In this document: positions 36,084 through 44,436 of the stretch, piece by piece | Numbering within the stretch: the first letter of the stretch is position 1 | Layout: each line of letters opens with the position of its first letter | DNA from: Curtobacterium sp. MCSS17_007 | Lineage (GTDB): Bacteria > Actinomycetota > Actinomycetes > Actinomycetales > Microbacteriaceae | Length of the DNA stretch: 64,000 bases | Reading direction: 5' to 3' | Assembly: GCF_003234175.2 (NCBI RefSeq) | Contig: NZ_CP126257.1 | Location: 248,001-312,000, forward strand | Notes under the pieces: model-generated | Database searches by the model: none | What the model was told of the DNA's origin: nothing | What the model saw: only the letters and a program-made list of their open reading frames with translations | Program-made: the position numbers and the translations under genes

Positions 36084-36767
36084 ATGCGCAAGTCCATGAA
36101 GACCTCGATCACCCTCGCCACCACCGGCGCCCTCGTCCTGGGTGGCGCCGCGTTCGGCATCAGCTCCGCGAACGCTGCGACCCCGAACGTGCAGACGGTG
36201 TCGTCGTCGTCGGAGTCGAAGATCCCCGCCCCGGTCGCTTCGGTCCCCGAGGTCAAGGGTGGCAACACCGCCGTCGCGCTCGACAAGGGCTTCACCGACG
36301 CCCTGACCTCCCTGGGTCTGACCCCGGGTGTGTCCGGCAACGCCAAGCTCGAGGACGGTTCGGTGTCGTTCCCGATCACCGCTGGCTCGGTGACGTACTG
36401 GAGCCCGGACGGCGACTACCGCCCCTACGTGCAGGGCCTGCTGAACCACGACGACTCGGGTCTGACCCTGAAGGCCGGTGACACCACGGTGACGCTGGAG
36501 AACTTCGTCGTGAACCCGGGCTCGTCCAAGCTCTACGGTGACGTCCTGGTCAACGGTGAGGTCGCCGCGTCGAACGCGTACCTGTTCGAGCTCTGGGGTG
36601 GCACGCTCAAGCCGCTCCAGCTCGAGGGTGACAACGCGGTCCTGACCGGCACCACCGTCCACATCAGCCAGGACGCAGCCGACCTGCTGAACAAGACCTT
36701 CAGCACGGACGCCGTCAAGCGCGGCATGCTCGTCGGCACCGCCACCATCACCGCCCAGATCAAGTAA
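36084..36767 (+). CDS. Secreted protein of unknown function (HtaA-like beta fold possible)
   Basis: 227-aa exported protein. Signal peptide: MRKSMKTSITLATTGALVL then GGAAFGISSANA|A. No lipobox, LPXTG or membrane anchor, so it should be released. The mature part is beta-rich (VSFPITAGSVTYW, GLTLKAGDTTVTLENFVV, SKLYGDVLVNG, ATITAQIK), with a weak resemblance to HtaA-type domains; that assignment is tentative. GAAGGA lies well placed before the ATG. Codons favour GGT and CTG more than neighbouring genes, which suggests strong expression. Confidence 0.6.
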   Translation: MRKSMKTSITLATTGALVLGGAAFGISSANAATPNVQTVSSSSESKIPAPVASVPEVKGGNTAVALDKGFTDALTSLGLTPGVSGNAKLEDGSVSFPITAGSVTYWSPDGDYRPYVQGLLNHDDSGLTLKAGDTTVTLENFVVNPGSSKLYGDVLVNGEVAASNAYLFELWGGTLKPLQLEGDNAVLTGTTVHISQDAADLLNKTFSTDAVKRGMLVGTATITAQIK

Positions 36768-36799
36768 CACCCCCGCGGCACTCCACCGCACCACGACGC

Positions 36800-36836
36800 G
36801 AAGGCGCCGCCCCCTCACCACGGGGACGGCGCCTTC
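36800..36836. terminator. Hairpin between secreted protein and convergent DUF1992 gene
   Basis: GAAGGCGCCG (36800-36809) pairs with CGGCGCCTTC (36827-36836), and after one mismatch CCCC/GGGG extends the stem. It lies 32 nt after the secreted-protein stop. Confidence 0.7.
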
Positions 36837-36906
36837 CGCCGTGTCCGGACAGCCTGCAGGCACGCCCCTGCGCGGTCGTCCGCACCGCCGACGACCGAGC
36901 GCCGGG

Positions 36907-37509
36907 TCAGCGTCGACGCCACCACCGACGAGGCCGCTCCGCCCGTTCCGCAGCGGCACGCTCGGCCGCGGCACGCTCGTCCGCCGCGCGTCGGGCACCG
37001 CGCCGGTCGTGCCACCGACCGACCTCGGCGTCGACGTCGCGCATCGGCGTGACGACCGGTGGTCCGCCGAGCAACTGCCGCCGGGCCTCCTTCACCCGGG
37101 CGTTGAAGTCGACGAGGACCGCGCGGACGTCGTCCTCGGTGGTGAGCGCGTCGAGGTGGTCGTCGAGCTCGGCGTCCTCTGTCCGGAGCGCCAGGGCGGG
37201 CGGGGCGATGCCGCGGATGTCCTCGCGCTCGATCTTCGCCTTGATCCACCAGTCCGGGTCGTGTCGACCGTCGTTCCCCGGCAGCGGCTTGCCGTGGTAC
37301 GGGTTGCCCTCGAACACCCCGCAGCGCTCGGCCTCCTCGATCCGGGCACGTGCGTGGCGCTCGACGTCCTGCAATCGGAGCAGGCGTCGTTCCTCGCGGA
37401 CCTCGTCCGGGTCGAGGGAGCCGCGCTCGACCTCGCTGTCCACCAGCTGCTGGTACCGGTACCGGGCAGCTCGTCGCAGCCGGTCCATACGTGCGTCGAC
37501 GTCGTTCAT
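36907..37509 (-). CDS. DUF1992 (DnaJ-homologue subfamily C-like) protein
   Basis: 200-aa soluble protein. The DUF1992 signature is clear: RIEEAERCGVFEGNPYHGKPLP followed by a PDWWIKAKIERE segment. The C-terminus is a charged Arg/Ala-rich tail ending WWRRR. Function unknown; distant to J-domain-associated proteins in eukaryotes. ATG at 37509, 137 nt from the divergent cation exchanger. Confidence 0.82.
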   Translation of the reverse strand: MNDVDARMDRLRRAARYRYQQLVDSEVERGSLDPDEVREERRLLRLQDVERHARARIEEAERCGVFEGNPYHGKPLPGNDGRHDPDWWIKAKIEREDIRGIAPPALALRTEDAELDDHLDALTTEDDVRAVLVDFNARVKEARRQLLGGPPVVTPMRDVDAEVGRWHDRRGARRAADERAAAERAAAERAERPRRWWRRR

Positions 37510-37646
37510 CGCCCGTCCATCATGCGCCTGACCGCCGACGACGTGCTCAGCCACCAGGGGTGCGAGGCGCGTGCCGGCGAGGTCGTCCGAGCCGTTCGAC
37601 GCACGCCTCGGAGCGTCCCCGGGCTCCTCGGGCCACGGTCGAGTGC

Positions 37647-38708
37647 ATGGCATCGCTACCGCTGTGGGCGCTCGTCCTGATCTTCGTGGCCGGCGCCGCG
37701 GTGATCTGGGTCGCGGGCATCCAGCTCTCCAAGACCACCGACGTCCTCGACGACCGTCTGCACCTCGGCAGCGCCCTCGGGGGCCTCATCGTGCTCGCCG
37801 TCGCGACGAACCTGCCCGAGATCGCCATCACCGTGAGTGCTGGTCTGTCCGGCAACATCGAGGTCGCCGCGGGCAACATCCTCGGCGGCATCGCCCTGCA
37901 GACGGTCGTGATCGCGATCCTCGACGCCTTCGGCAAGCGGGGCAAGGGGGTTCGGCCGCTCACCTTCCGAGCGGCGTCGCTCGCCCTGGTGCTCGAGGCG
38001 ATCGTCGTCGTCGCGGTGCTCGCCGTCGTCGTCGCGGGGAGCCAGCTGCCGCCGGACCTCGTGGTCGCGCGGCTCACGCCCGACGTGGTGCTCATCGCGG
38101 TCATCTGGGTCGTCGGACTCCTGCTCGTGCAGCGTGCCGGCAAGGGCCTGCCCTGGCACGAGGACGGGCGCGCGCCGGACGCGTCGCCGCACACCTCGGG
38201 TCACCGGACCCGCAAGCAGGACCCGCCCCGGATGAGCACGAGGAAGGCGGCCGTCGTATTCACGGTGTCGGCCCTGGCGACACTCGTGGCCGGCGTGGTG
38301 CTGGAGCGAGCGGGCGATGCGGCGTCGGAGCAGATCGGGCTGTCGGGGGTGCTCTTCGGTGCGACGGTGCTGGCCCTCGCCACGAGCCTGCCGGAGATCT
38401 CCACCGGAATCCAGGCGGTCCGCCAGGGCGACGACAACCTGGCGGTGTCGGACATCTTCGGCGGCAACGCCTTCCTGCCGGTGCTGTTCCTGGTCGCGAC
38501 GGTGCTGTCGGGCAAGGCGGTGCTGCCGCAGGCGAACGCGAGCGATGTCTACCTGACGGCGTTGGCCGCGCTGCTGACGTTGGTCTACGCGGTCGGCCTG
38601 GTGTTCCGGCCGAAGCGGCGGATCGTCGGGATGGGCGTCGACTCGTTCGTCGTGGTCGTGCTCTACCTGGTCGGCGTCGCCGGACTCGTCGCGATCACCC
38701 TCGGCTGA
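37647..38708 (+). CDS. Sodium/calcium exchanger family membrane protein
   Basis: 353-aa CaCA-family antiporter with about ten helices. Both alpha-repeats are present: VLAVATNLPEIAITVSAG with GNILGG in the first half, and VLALATSLPEISTGIQA with SDIFGGNAF in the second; the Glu of NLPE/SLPE are the usual cation ligands. A charged cytoplasmic loop (~residues 170-200) splits the halves. Expected to expel Ca2+ or another cation against Na+ or H+. ATG at 37647; followed by a terminator hairpin. Confidence 0.88.
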   Translation: MASLPLWALVLIFVAGAAVIWVAGIQLSKTTDVLDDRLHLGSALGGLIVLAVATNLPEIAITVSAGLSGNIEVAAGNILGGIALQTVVIAILDAFGKRGKGVRPLTFRAASLALVLEAIVVVAVLAVVVAGSQLPPDLVVARLTPDVVLIAVIWVVGLLLVQRAGKGLPWHEDGRAPDASPHTSGHRTRKQDPPRMSTRKAAVVFTVSALATLVAGVVLERAGDAASEQIGLSGVLFGATVLALATSLPEISTGIQAVRQGDDNLAVSDIFGGNAFLPVLFLVATVLSGKAVLPQANASDVYLTALAALLTLVYAVGLVFRPKRRIVGMGVDSFVVVVLYLVGVAGLVAITLG

Positions 38709-38721
38709 GCTGCAGCGGCGG

Positions 38722-38744
38722 CCCACCGGGAGCAATCCGGTGGG
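38722..38744 (+). terminator. Hairpin after the cation exchanger
   Basis: CCCACCGG (38722-38729) pairs with CCGGTGGG (38737-38744) across 7 nt. CTGCAG flanks it on both sides. It starts 13 nt after the exchanger stop. Confidence 0.6.
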
Positions 38745-38763
38745 TACTGCAGCATCGCCGTGG

Positions 38764-38801
38764 GTCGCTCCGCCGACTGCTCGTCGCTCCGCCGACTGCT
38801 C
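38764..38801. repeat. Two tandem 19-bp units
   Basis: GTCGCTCCGCCGACTGCTC occurs at 38764-38782 and at 38783-38801, identical and back to back, with a partial third unit (GTCGTCCCG) after. It lies in the 248-bp gap before a small hypothetical gene, after the exchanger terminator. Confidence 0.88.
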
Positions 38802-38956
38802 GTCGTCCCGCGTGCGGTGCTGGTCGTGCGGATGTGGACAGCATGCAGCCGATCCGCAACCGAGGGGGTCATGCTGCGAGCAGGCGGTCCCGACCGTGAC
38901 GTCGGCAGCGCTGCAGGCGGCACGGCGGTCATCACCGCCGACGGAAGCAGCCAACC

Positions 38957-39412
38957 ATGACCGGCCAACCCACCACCGCCGACCAGCACCTCGCGCTCAC
39001 GAGTGTGGTCGCATCGGGTCTCCCGACCGCCCTCGGCACGCAGCACGCGGAGCACTTCTACGACGTCCCGGCCGTCTTCAACCGGCGACCGGACCCCCAC
39101 GAGGTCGCTGCACTGGAGGCATCGACGAGCCACAGGGCGCTGGAACGCTCCGGGTACCCCGAGGTCACGCTGACCGTCCACGACCGTCGCCTCGTCATCG
39201 GACACACCAACCTCGACCAGCTGGAGCGCGGGCTCGCGACCGCTCTCGCGAACCTCGTGCACCAGATCAGCAGCGACGCCCTCCTGAAGGCGCAGCGTTC
39301 CCGCGACGACGCGCAGCTGGCTCAGGATGCGCAGCTCGCTCGGGCGCGGGACGTCACCCGCGCCGCAGAGCGCATCCGGTTCGTCCCCGACGAGCAACTC
39401 CGTGCGGTGTGA
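38957..39412 (+). CDS. Hypothetical protein
   Basis: 151 aa, soluble, without signal peptide. The N-terminal ~75 residues are mixed; residues ~75-130 are a long helix with Leu/Gln/Ala heptads (LERGLATALANLVHQISSDA, AQLAQDAQLARARD). No family recognised. Followed closely by another small gene on the same strand. Confidence 0.55.
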   Translation: MTGQPTTADQHLALTSVVASGLPTALGTQHAEHFYDVPAVFNRRPDPHEVAALEASTSHRALERSGYPEVTLTVHDRRLVIGHTNLDQLERGLATALANLVHQISSDALLKAQRSRDDAQLAQDAQLARARDVTRAAERIRFVPDEQLRAV

Positions 39413-39477
39413 ACCGGCACCGCACGTCGGACCGGCCCGGCCTGCACACCAGCCCGCTGCAGGGTGAGCGGAACACC

Positions 39478-39690
39478 GTGACCGATCCCGCCACCCACGT
39501 CACACCGGACCCAGCAGGGGTGCTGCGCACCCTCGTGCTGCAGGACCCCGGCCACGAGGACGTCAGCCTCACCGTCCGGGGCACCGCACCTGCTTCGTTG
39601 CAGTACCGCGGGGAGATCTGGACGGCGACCCGCGTCCGGCTGCACCGTCCCATGGCCCGGAACGGCTACCAGTACGTGCACAGCGTCTGA
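39478..39690 (+). CDS. Small hypothetical protein
   Basis: 70 aa, beta-rich (VLRTLVLQDPGHEDVSLTVR, ASLQYRGEIWTATRV), no signal peptide. The GTG at 39478 follows an AGGGTGA site; a GTG at 39409 in the same frame overlaps the previous stop and would add 23 basic residues, so the start is uncertain. Unknown function; probably transcribed with the 151-aa gene. Confidence 0.5.
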   Translation: MTDPATHVTPDPAGVLRTLVLQDPGHEDVSLTVRGTAPASLQYRGEIWTATRVRLHRPMARNGYQYVHSV

Positions 39691-39726
39691 TCCCGCGTCC
39701 GGCTGTGTGGACGGCGACCGCCGTGC

Positions 39727-39870
39727 TCACAGCCGACGCCCCGAGCGGTCTCGTCCTCGACGGAGCGTCTGCTCGGGGTGCCCGCCGTACCGGGCACGGA
39801 AGGTGGCGGAGAACCACCCCGTGTGGGTGGAGCCCCACTCCCGCGATGCGCGCACGACCGCGCCCTCGCA
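39727..39870 (-). pseudogene. C-terminal fragment of an AraC family regulator
   Basis: Read on the minus strand this stretch gives 47 codons and a TGA: ...VVRASREWGSTHTGWF, then SATFRARYGGHPEQTLRR. This is the end of the second AraC-type HTH, with the W-G-x-x-H-x-G-x-F-S-x-x-F-R-x-x-Y-G-x-x-P signature. No N-terminal part, start codon or first HTH precedes it; the 3' end of the GH15 gene lies there instead. It explains most of the 199-bp gap after the small + strand gene. Confidence 0.7.
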
Positions 39871-39889
39871 GGTGCACGGAGCCCACGGG

Positions 39890-41707
39890 TCACGCCTCCG
39901 CGGCGACCTCCTCGATCGTCAGCGCCGCCTGGATGAGCGCCAGGTGCGACAGCCCCTGCGGGATGTTGCCCATGAAGGCGCCGTCGTCAGCACTCAGCAT
40001 CTCGCTGAACAGGCCCACGTCGTTCGCCTGGGCGACCATCTCGTCCATCAGGGTGCGGGCGTCGTCCACGCGCCCGGTGCACGCCATCGCCGCCGCGAGC
40101 CAGAACGAGCACGCGACGAACGGTGACTCCTCCTGCTCCATGCCGGAGTACCGGTAGACGAGGGGGCCGCGCTGCAGCTGCTCCTCGATCGCGCGGATCG
40201 TCGACGCCATGCGCGGCCCGCGGTCGAACGACGACATCGCGTGGATGAGGATCGAGGTGTCCAGCGCGTCCGACCCCGGGTACATGACGTAGTGCCCGCG
40301 TTCCTCGTCCCAGCCGTGCTCGGAGACCCACTGCTCGATGAGCTCGCGGTTCTCGATCCACTTCTCGCGCGGCCCGTCGATCATCCCGGCGTCGTGCAGC
40401 TCGACTGCCGCATCGAGCGCCTGCCAACAGCCGATCTTGCTCGTCACGTAGTGCTGCGTCTCCTGCAGCTCCCACATCCCCGAGTCAGCTTCTTCCCACC
40501 GGTGGCAGGCGTCGTCGGCCAGACGTTCGAGCACGCTCGCGGTCTGGCGGTCGAGCACGTTGCCCGCCTTCACGTACTGGCGGAGGATCTCGAAGACGTC
40601 GCCCCAGACCCCGAGCTGCAGTTGGTCGCCCGCGCGGTTGCCGATCGTCACCGGCCCGATGCCGCGCCAGCCCGGCACGTCCCGCTCCTCCACCCCGTCG
40701 GTCTTCGAGCCGTCGAGCTCGTAGAAGATCGGCATGGTCTCGTCGTGCTCGGCGATCGTGCGCATGACCCACGAGACCGCGGCGTGCGTCTCCTCGCGCA
40801 GGCCGAACCGGGTGAGCGCGTGCACCGTGTACGCCAGGTCGCGGACCCAGGCGAACCGGTAGTCCCAGTTCTTGCCGCCCGTGCGGTCCTCCGGCAGGCT
40901 CGTCGTCGGAGCCGCCGCGATCGCGCCGGTGGGAGCGTAGATGAGCAGTTTCAGTGCGAGGGCGCTCCGCTGGACCGCCTCGGCCCACGGGCCGTCGTAG
41001 GAGAACTCCTCGGACCAGGTCGACCAGTTCGCGATCGTCCGGTCCACCGCGTCGAGTGTCAACTCGGGCTCGGGCAGGAAGATCGGCTCGTTCTCGGTGC
41101 CGACGATCGTCAGGATCGACTTGGATCCCTCGCTCGTCGAGAACCGCCCCGAGAAGCGCGGGCCGTCGTCGTGCACCGGCTCGAAGCCGTGCTGGACGAT
41201 CCCGATGGTGACGCCGTCGATGCCGATCACCGTGCCGTTGCCGGTGTCCAGCCGCTTCGGCTCGGCCGTGTTCAGCAGGGTGCCCGGGACGACCGCCCAC
41301 TCCATCTCGACGGTGCCGCGCACGCCCTGCACGCAACGGCCGATCTCGGCCCAGGGGAGCCGGCCCGCGACGCCCGTGACCATCGCGTCGGTGACGGTGC
41401 AGGACCCGCTGTCGGTCGTCCACGTCGTGACGAGCACGTTCGTGCCCGGCAGGTACTCGCGTTCGACGGTCGCGTCCCCCGTGGGGCGGAGGGCGATGTG
41501 TCCACCGTGCTCGGCATCGAGGATGCTCGCGAAGACCGGCGGGGAGTCCATCGAGGGGATCGGCAGCCAGTCGATCCGGCCGTCCCGCGCGATGAGCGCG
41601 ACCGTCCGACCGTCGCCGATCGCTCCGTAGGAACGGAGGGGCACGTAGCCGTCGGTGCGTTCCTCGTTGTCGTTCGCGTCGGGGGTGTCGCGGGTCCGTT
41701 CGGTCAT
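39890..41707 (-). CDS. Glycoside hydrolase family 15 protein (glucoamylase/trehalase-like)
   Basis: 605-aa cytoplasmic enzyme: an N-terminal beta-sandwich (residues ~20-255, starting YVPLRSYGAIGDGRTVALI) and an (alpha/alpha)6 barrel. Motifs include NWDYRFAWVRDLAYTV, DSGMWELQ (catalytic Glu region) and EQEESPFVACSFWL (second Glu). Many actinobacterial members of this subgroup are trehalases or glucoamylases. No signal peptide. Divergent from the rtcB leader; an AraC remnant lies at its 3' end. Confidence 0.9.
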   Translation of the reverse strand: MTERTRDTPDANDNEERTDGYVPLRSYGAIGDGRTVALIARDGRIDWLPIPSMDSPPVFASILDAEHGGHIALRPTGDATVEREYLPGTNVLVTTWTTDSGSCTVTDAMVTGVAGRLPWAEIGRCVQGVRGTVEMEWAVVPGTLLNTAEPKRLDTGNGTVIGIDGVTIGIVQHGFEPVHDDGPRFSGRFSTSEGSKSILTIVGTENEPIFLPEPELTLDAVDRTIANWSTWSEEFSYDGPWAEAVQRSALALKLLIYAPTGAIAAAPTTSLPEDRTGGKNWDYRFAWVRDLAYTVHALTRFGLREETHAAVSWVMRTIAEHDETMPIFYELDGSKTDGVEERDVPGWRGIGPVTIGNRAGDQLQLGVWGDVFEILRQYVKAGNVLDRQTASVLERLADDACHRWEEADSGMWELQETQHYVTSKIGCWQALDAAVELHDAGMIDGPREKWIENRELIEQWVSEHGWDEERGHYVMYPGSDALDTSILIHAMSSFDRGPRMASTIRAIEEQLQRGPLVYRYSGMEQEESPFVACSFWLAAAMACTGRVDDARTLMDEMVAQANDVGLFSEMLSADDGAFMGNIPQGLSHLALIQAALTIEEVAAEA

Positions 41708-41846
41708 GCCTCCACACTGCCCGGTCGGCGGGTGCTGCCATCAGCCGGGCGTACCCCGCTGTGGAGACGTGTGCCGAGCCTCCTGTCGGTGCAGGACCGA
41801 GCCCGCCGACACCCGCGGAGCCGCACCGAGGAACCTGCGCAGGGCC

Positions 41847-41886
41847 GCGACACGCCCGGGTGACTTGTGCCGTCCGGGCGTGTCGC
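41847..41886. promoter_or_regulatory. 13-bp hairpin in the rtcB leader region
   Basis: GCGACACGCCCGG (41847-41859) and CCGGGCGTGTCGC (41874-41886) form a perfect stem with a 14-nt loop. It lies between divergent genes, where no terminator is needed, 67 nt upstream of a 34-codon ORF and ~360 nt before rtcB. It could be an attenuator, an RNA stability element or an operator. Confidence 0.5.
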
Positions 41887-41952
41887 ACTACTGTCGGTCC
41901 TCCTGCCGACCCGGCAGGGCCGCCCGCCCCGGGCGATCACGGAAGGACCGCG

Positions 41953-42057
41953 ATGCGCGCCCAGCAGCACAGCAGCCGTCTCGAGCACCAGCTCGAGCAG
42001 CTCGTCGTGCTGCCCGCCGTGCAGTACGCGAACGACTCCCTCCGCGAACCCGCGTAG
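41953..42057 (+). CDS. Possible 34-aa leader peptide upstream of rtcB
   Basis: ATG at 41953 with GGAAGGA six nt upstream, ending with TAG. The product is Gln/Leu/Glu-rich (QQHSSRLEHQLEQLVVLPAV) and looks helical. The strong ribosome site is the main support. It may be a leader peptide or small protein in the 542-bp gap (41708-42249). Rest of the gap: the hairpin at 41847 and the repeat at 42171. Confidence 0.45.
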   Translation: MRAQQHSSRLEHQLEQLVVLPAVQYANDSLREPA

Positions 42058-42170
42058 GCACGCGCCGTCCCCCGACGTCCCGTGCCCACCCGGCCCGGGG
42101 CGTCCCTCCCGTCGTTCCTCCACAGGTGCACTGCACCGAGCCGGAGGCGCAGGACCCGTCCGCCCCGGAC

Positions 42171-42216
42171 CGTCACCACGACGGCCGCCCGGCCGTCACC
42201 ACGACGGCCGCCCGGC
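42171..42216. repeat. 23-bp tandem duplication just before rtcB
   Basis: CGTCACCACGACGGCCGCCCGGC occurs twice without a gap (42171-42193, 42194-42216). Each unit with its neighbour forms GACGGCCG-CC-CGGCCGTC, a compact hairpin. It ends 33 nt before the rtcB ATG. Confidence 0.85.
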
Positions 42217-42249
42217 CGCCGACGACCGTCTCGACGAAGGACGAACACC

Positions 42250-43416
42250 ATGAAGAAGATCAACGACCGATTGCTCAGCTGGGCCTCGATGCTCGAGGAG
42301 AACACCGAGCAGCAGGCCCGCACGACGGCGCGCATGCCCTTCGTGTTCCCGCACCTCGCGCTGATGCCCGACGCACACCTCGGTCTCGGGGCCACCGTCG
42401 GCTCCGTGATCCCGACCCTCGGCGCGATCATGCCTGCGGCCGTCGGTGTGGACATCGGCTGCGGCATGATCGCGGTCCGCACGCAGTTCACGGCCTCGGA
42501 CCTGCCCGCCGACCTGCAGCCGCTGCGCGAGCAGATCGAGCGGGCGATCCCGCTGTCCGCGGGGGCGTCGAACCGCAAGATCGTCGCCACCGCCGAGCCG
42601 CGGATCGCCGAGCTCGAGGCGATGGCTGAGGCGGCCGGCTTCGACCCCGCCGGAGCCCACGGCGGCTGGCGGAACCAGCTCGGCACGCTCGGTTCGGGCA
42701 ACCACTTCATCGAGGTCTCGCTCGACGAGCAGGACCGGGTCTGGCTGTTCCTGCACTCCGGCTCGCGGGGCGTCGGCAACAAGATCGCCCAGCGGCACAT
42801 CAGGGTCGCCAAGCGGATGATGCAGCGCTGGTGGATCGAGCTGCCGGATCCCGACCTGGCCTACCTCGTCGAGGGCACGCCGGAGTTCGACCGGTACATC
42901 GCCGAGCTGCGGTGGGCGCAGCACTTCGCGCTCCTCAACCGCGAGGAGATGATGGACCGGGTCGTCCGGCAGCTGTCCGAGGTGCTCGGCCGGCCGGTGG
43001 ACGAGCAGGAGCGGATCAACTGCCACCACAACTTCACGCAGCGCGAGACGCACTGGGGGAAGAGCGTGTGGGTGTCCCGCAAGGGCGCGATCCAGGCGAA
43101 GGCGGGGCAGCTCGGTCTCGTTCCGGGTTCGATGGGCACAGCGTCGTACGTCGTCGAGGGGCTCGGCAACAAGCCGTCGCTCGAGTCGTCGCCGCACGGA
43201 GCCGGCCGGCTCTTCTCGCGGTCGGCGGCGCGCCGGACCTTCACGCACGAGCAGCTGCGCGAGGCGATGGCGGGGATCGAGTACCGCGACACCGACGCGT
43301 TCCTCGACGAGATCCCCGGAGCGTACAAGCCGATCGATCAGGTGATGGCGGACGCCGCCGACCTGGTGACGATCCGGCACACGCTCCGCCAAGTCGTCAA
43401 CGTCAAGGGCGACTGA
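42250..43416 (+). CDS. rtcB: RtcB family RNA ligase
   Basis: 388-aa GTP- and Mn2+-dependent ligase joining 2',3'-cyclic phosphate (or 3'-phosphate) and 5'-OH RNA ends in RNA repair or tRNA ligation. Metal motif GVDIGCGM (~residues 72-79), GSGNHFIE, a HHNF segment and the guanylylated His316 in SPHGAGR are intact. The length fits short bacterial RtcB. ATG at 42250. Neither RtcA nor an RtcR-type activator gene is nearby, so regulation may run through the unusual leader. Confidence 0.93.
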   Translation: MKKINDRLLSWASMLEENTEQQARTTARMPFVFPHLALMPDAHLGLGATVGSVIPTLGAIMPAAVGVDIGCGMIAVRTQFTASDLPADLQPLREQIERAIPLSAGASNRKIVATAEPRIAELEAMAEAAGFDPAGAHGGWRNQLGTLGSGNHFIEVSLDEQDRVWLFLHSGSRGVGNKIAQRHIRVAKRMMQRWWIELPDPDLAYLVEGTPEFDRYIAELRWAQHFALLNREEMMDRVVRQLSEVLGRPVDEQERINCHHNFTQRETHWGKSVWVSRKGAIQAKAGQLGLVPGSMGTASYVVEGLGNKPSLESSPHGAGRLFSRSAARRTFTHEQLREAMAGIEYRDTDAFLDEIPGAYKPIDQVMADAADLVTIRHTLRQVVNVKGD

Positions 43417-43418
43417 AA

Positions 43419-43464
43419 CCGGACGGGAGGCACGTGGCGACGCCGCCATGCGCCTCCCGTCCGG
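43419..43464 (+). terminator. Hairpin after rtcB
   Basis: CCGGACGGGAGGC (43419-43431) pairs with GCCTCCCGTCCGG (43452-43464); after one mismatch seven more pairs (one G-U) extend it. It starts 2 nt after the rtcB stop and belongs to the GGGAGGC family. Confidence 0.78.
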
Positions 43465-43531
43465 CGCTCGTCCCGACACGCGGTGCGCACCGCTGCGGAC
43501 AGCGGTCGGTGCGTCGGGCACGCTCGAAGGG

Positions 43532-44365
43532 GTGAGCGACCATGCGGAACGAGCAGCACGCGAGACCGGCCGACAGGCGAAGCGGGTCGCCGACAGCAGG
43601 TGGTTCGAGCTGACCGCCAGGGCCGGGTACGTCGGCAGCGGCATCGTGCACCTGCTGATCGGGTACCTCGTCGTGCTCCTCGGTCTCGGCAACGCGTCCG
43701 GAGGTCGGGAGACCGACCAGTCCGGCGCCCTGCAGCAGCTCGCCGCGGTCCCCGGTGGGATCGCCCTGCTCTGGGTCGTCGCGGTCGGCACCGCGGCGTT
43801 GGCTCTGCGCCTCGTCGTCGAGGCCGTCGTCGGCGGTCGCTCGGACGACGCCCGGGGGTGGGGCGCCCGGGCGAAGGACGTCGGCAAGGCGATCGTCTAC
43901 GGCGTCGTGTCGTACTCGGCGGGATCGTTCGCGCTCGGAGCGGGGAAGAGCTCGAGCGGGTCCACCCGGAGCGCCGCGGCGCAGGCCCTCGCGACACCCG
44001 GTGGCGTGTTCCTGCTGCTCGCCGCGGCGGCGGTCGCGATCGCGGTCGGTGTCGGGCTCGTCGTGATCGGGTGCCGTCGGTCCTTCCGGAAGCACATCGT
44101 CCGACCGCCCCGGTCCCTCGACCGTCCGGTGACGGCGCTCGCCGTCGTCGGGTACGTCGGCAAGGGCCTGTCGGTGGTCGTCGTCGGCGTGCTCATCGCG
44201 GTCGCGGGCTTCCGGAGCGACCCGGACCAGGCGACCGGGCTGGACGGGGCGTTCGACGCGGTGCGGGAGCTCCCGGCCGGGTCGGTGCTGCTCGTCGCCA
44301 TCGGGGTCGCCTTCCTGGCCTACGGCGTGTGGAGCTTCTTCCGCGCCCGGTTCGCGCGCCTCTGA
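43532..44365 (+). CDS. DUF1206 domain-containing membrane protein
   Basis: 277-aa membrane protein made of three similar two-helix repeats typical of DUF1206: (i) ELTARAGYVGSGIVHLLIGYL, (ii) DVGKAIVYGVVSYSAGSFAL, (iii) TALAVVGYVGKGLSVVVVGV, each followed by another helix. Function unknown; widespread in actinobacteria. The GTG at 43532 follows CGAAGGG. A hairpin and a repeat array follow the stop. Confidence 0.82.
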   Translation: MSDHAERAARETGRQAKRVADSRWFELTARAGYVGSGIVHLLIGYLVVLLGLGNASGGRETDQSGALQQLAAVPGGIALLWVVAVGTAALALRLVVEAVVGGRSDDARGWGARAKDVGKAIVYGVVSYSAGSFALGAGKSSSGSTRSAAAQALATPGGVFLLLAAAAVAIAVGVGLVVIGCRRSFRKHIVRPPRSLDRPVTALAVVGYVGKGLSVVVVGVLIAVAGFRSDPDQATGLDGAFDAVRELPAGSVLLVAIGVAFLAYGVWSFFRARFARL

Positions 44366-44436
44366 CACCTCGACGCCGGCGTCGGTCGGTGCGGACGGCC
44401 GCCAGACGCCGGCGTCAGCGCCGGACGCCCCGCGGC

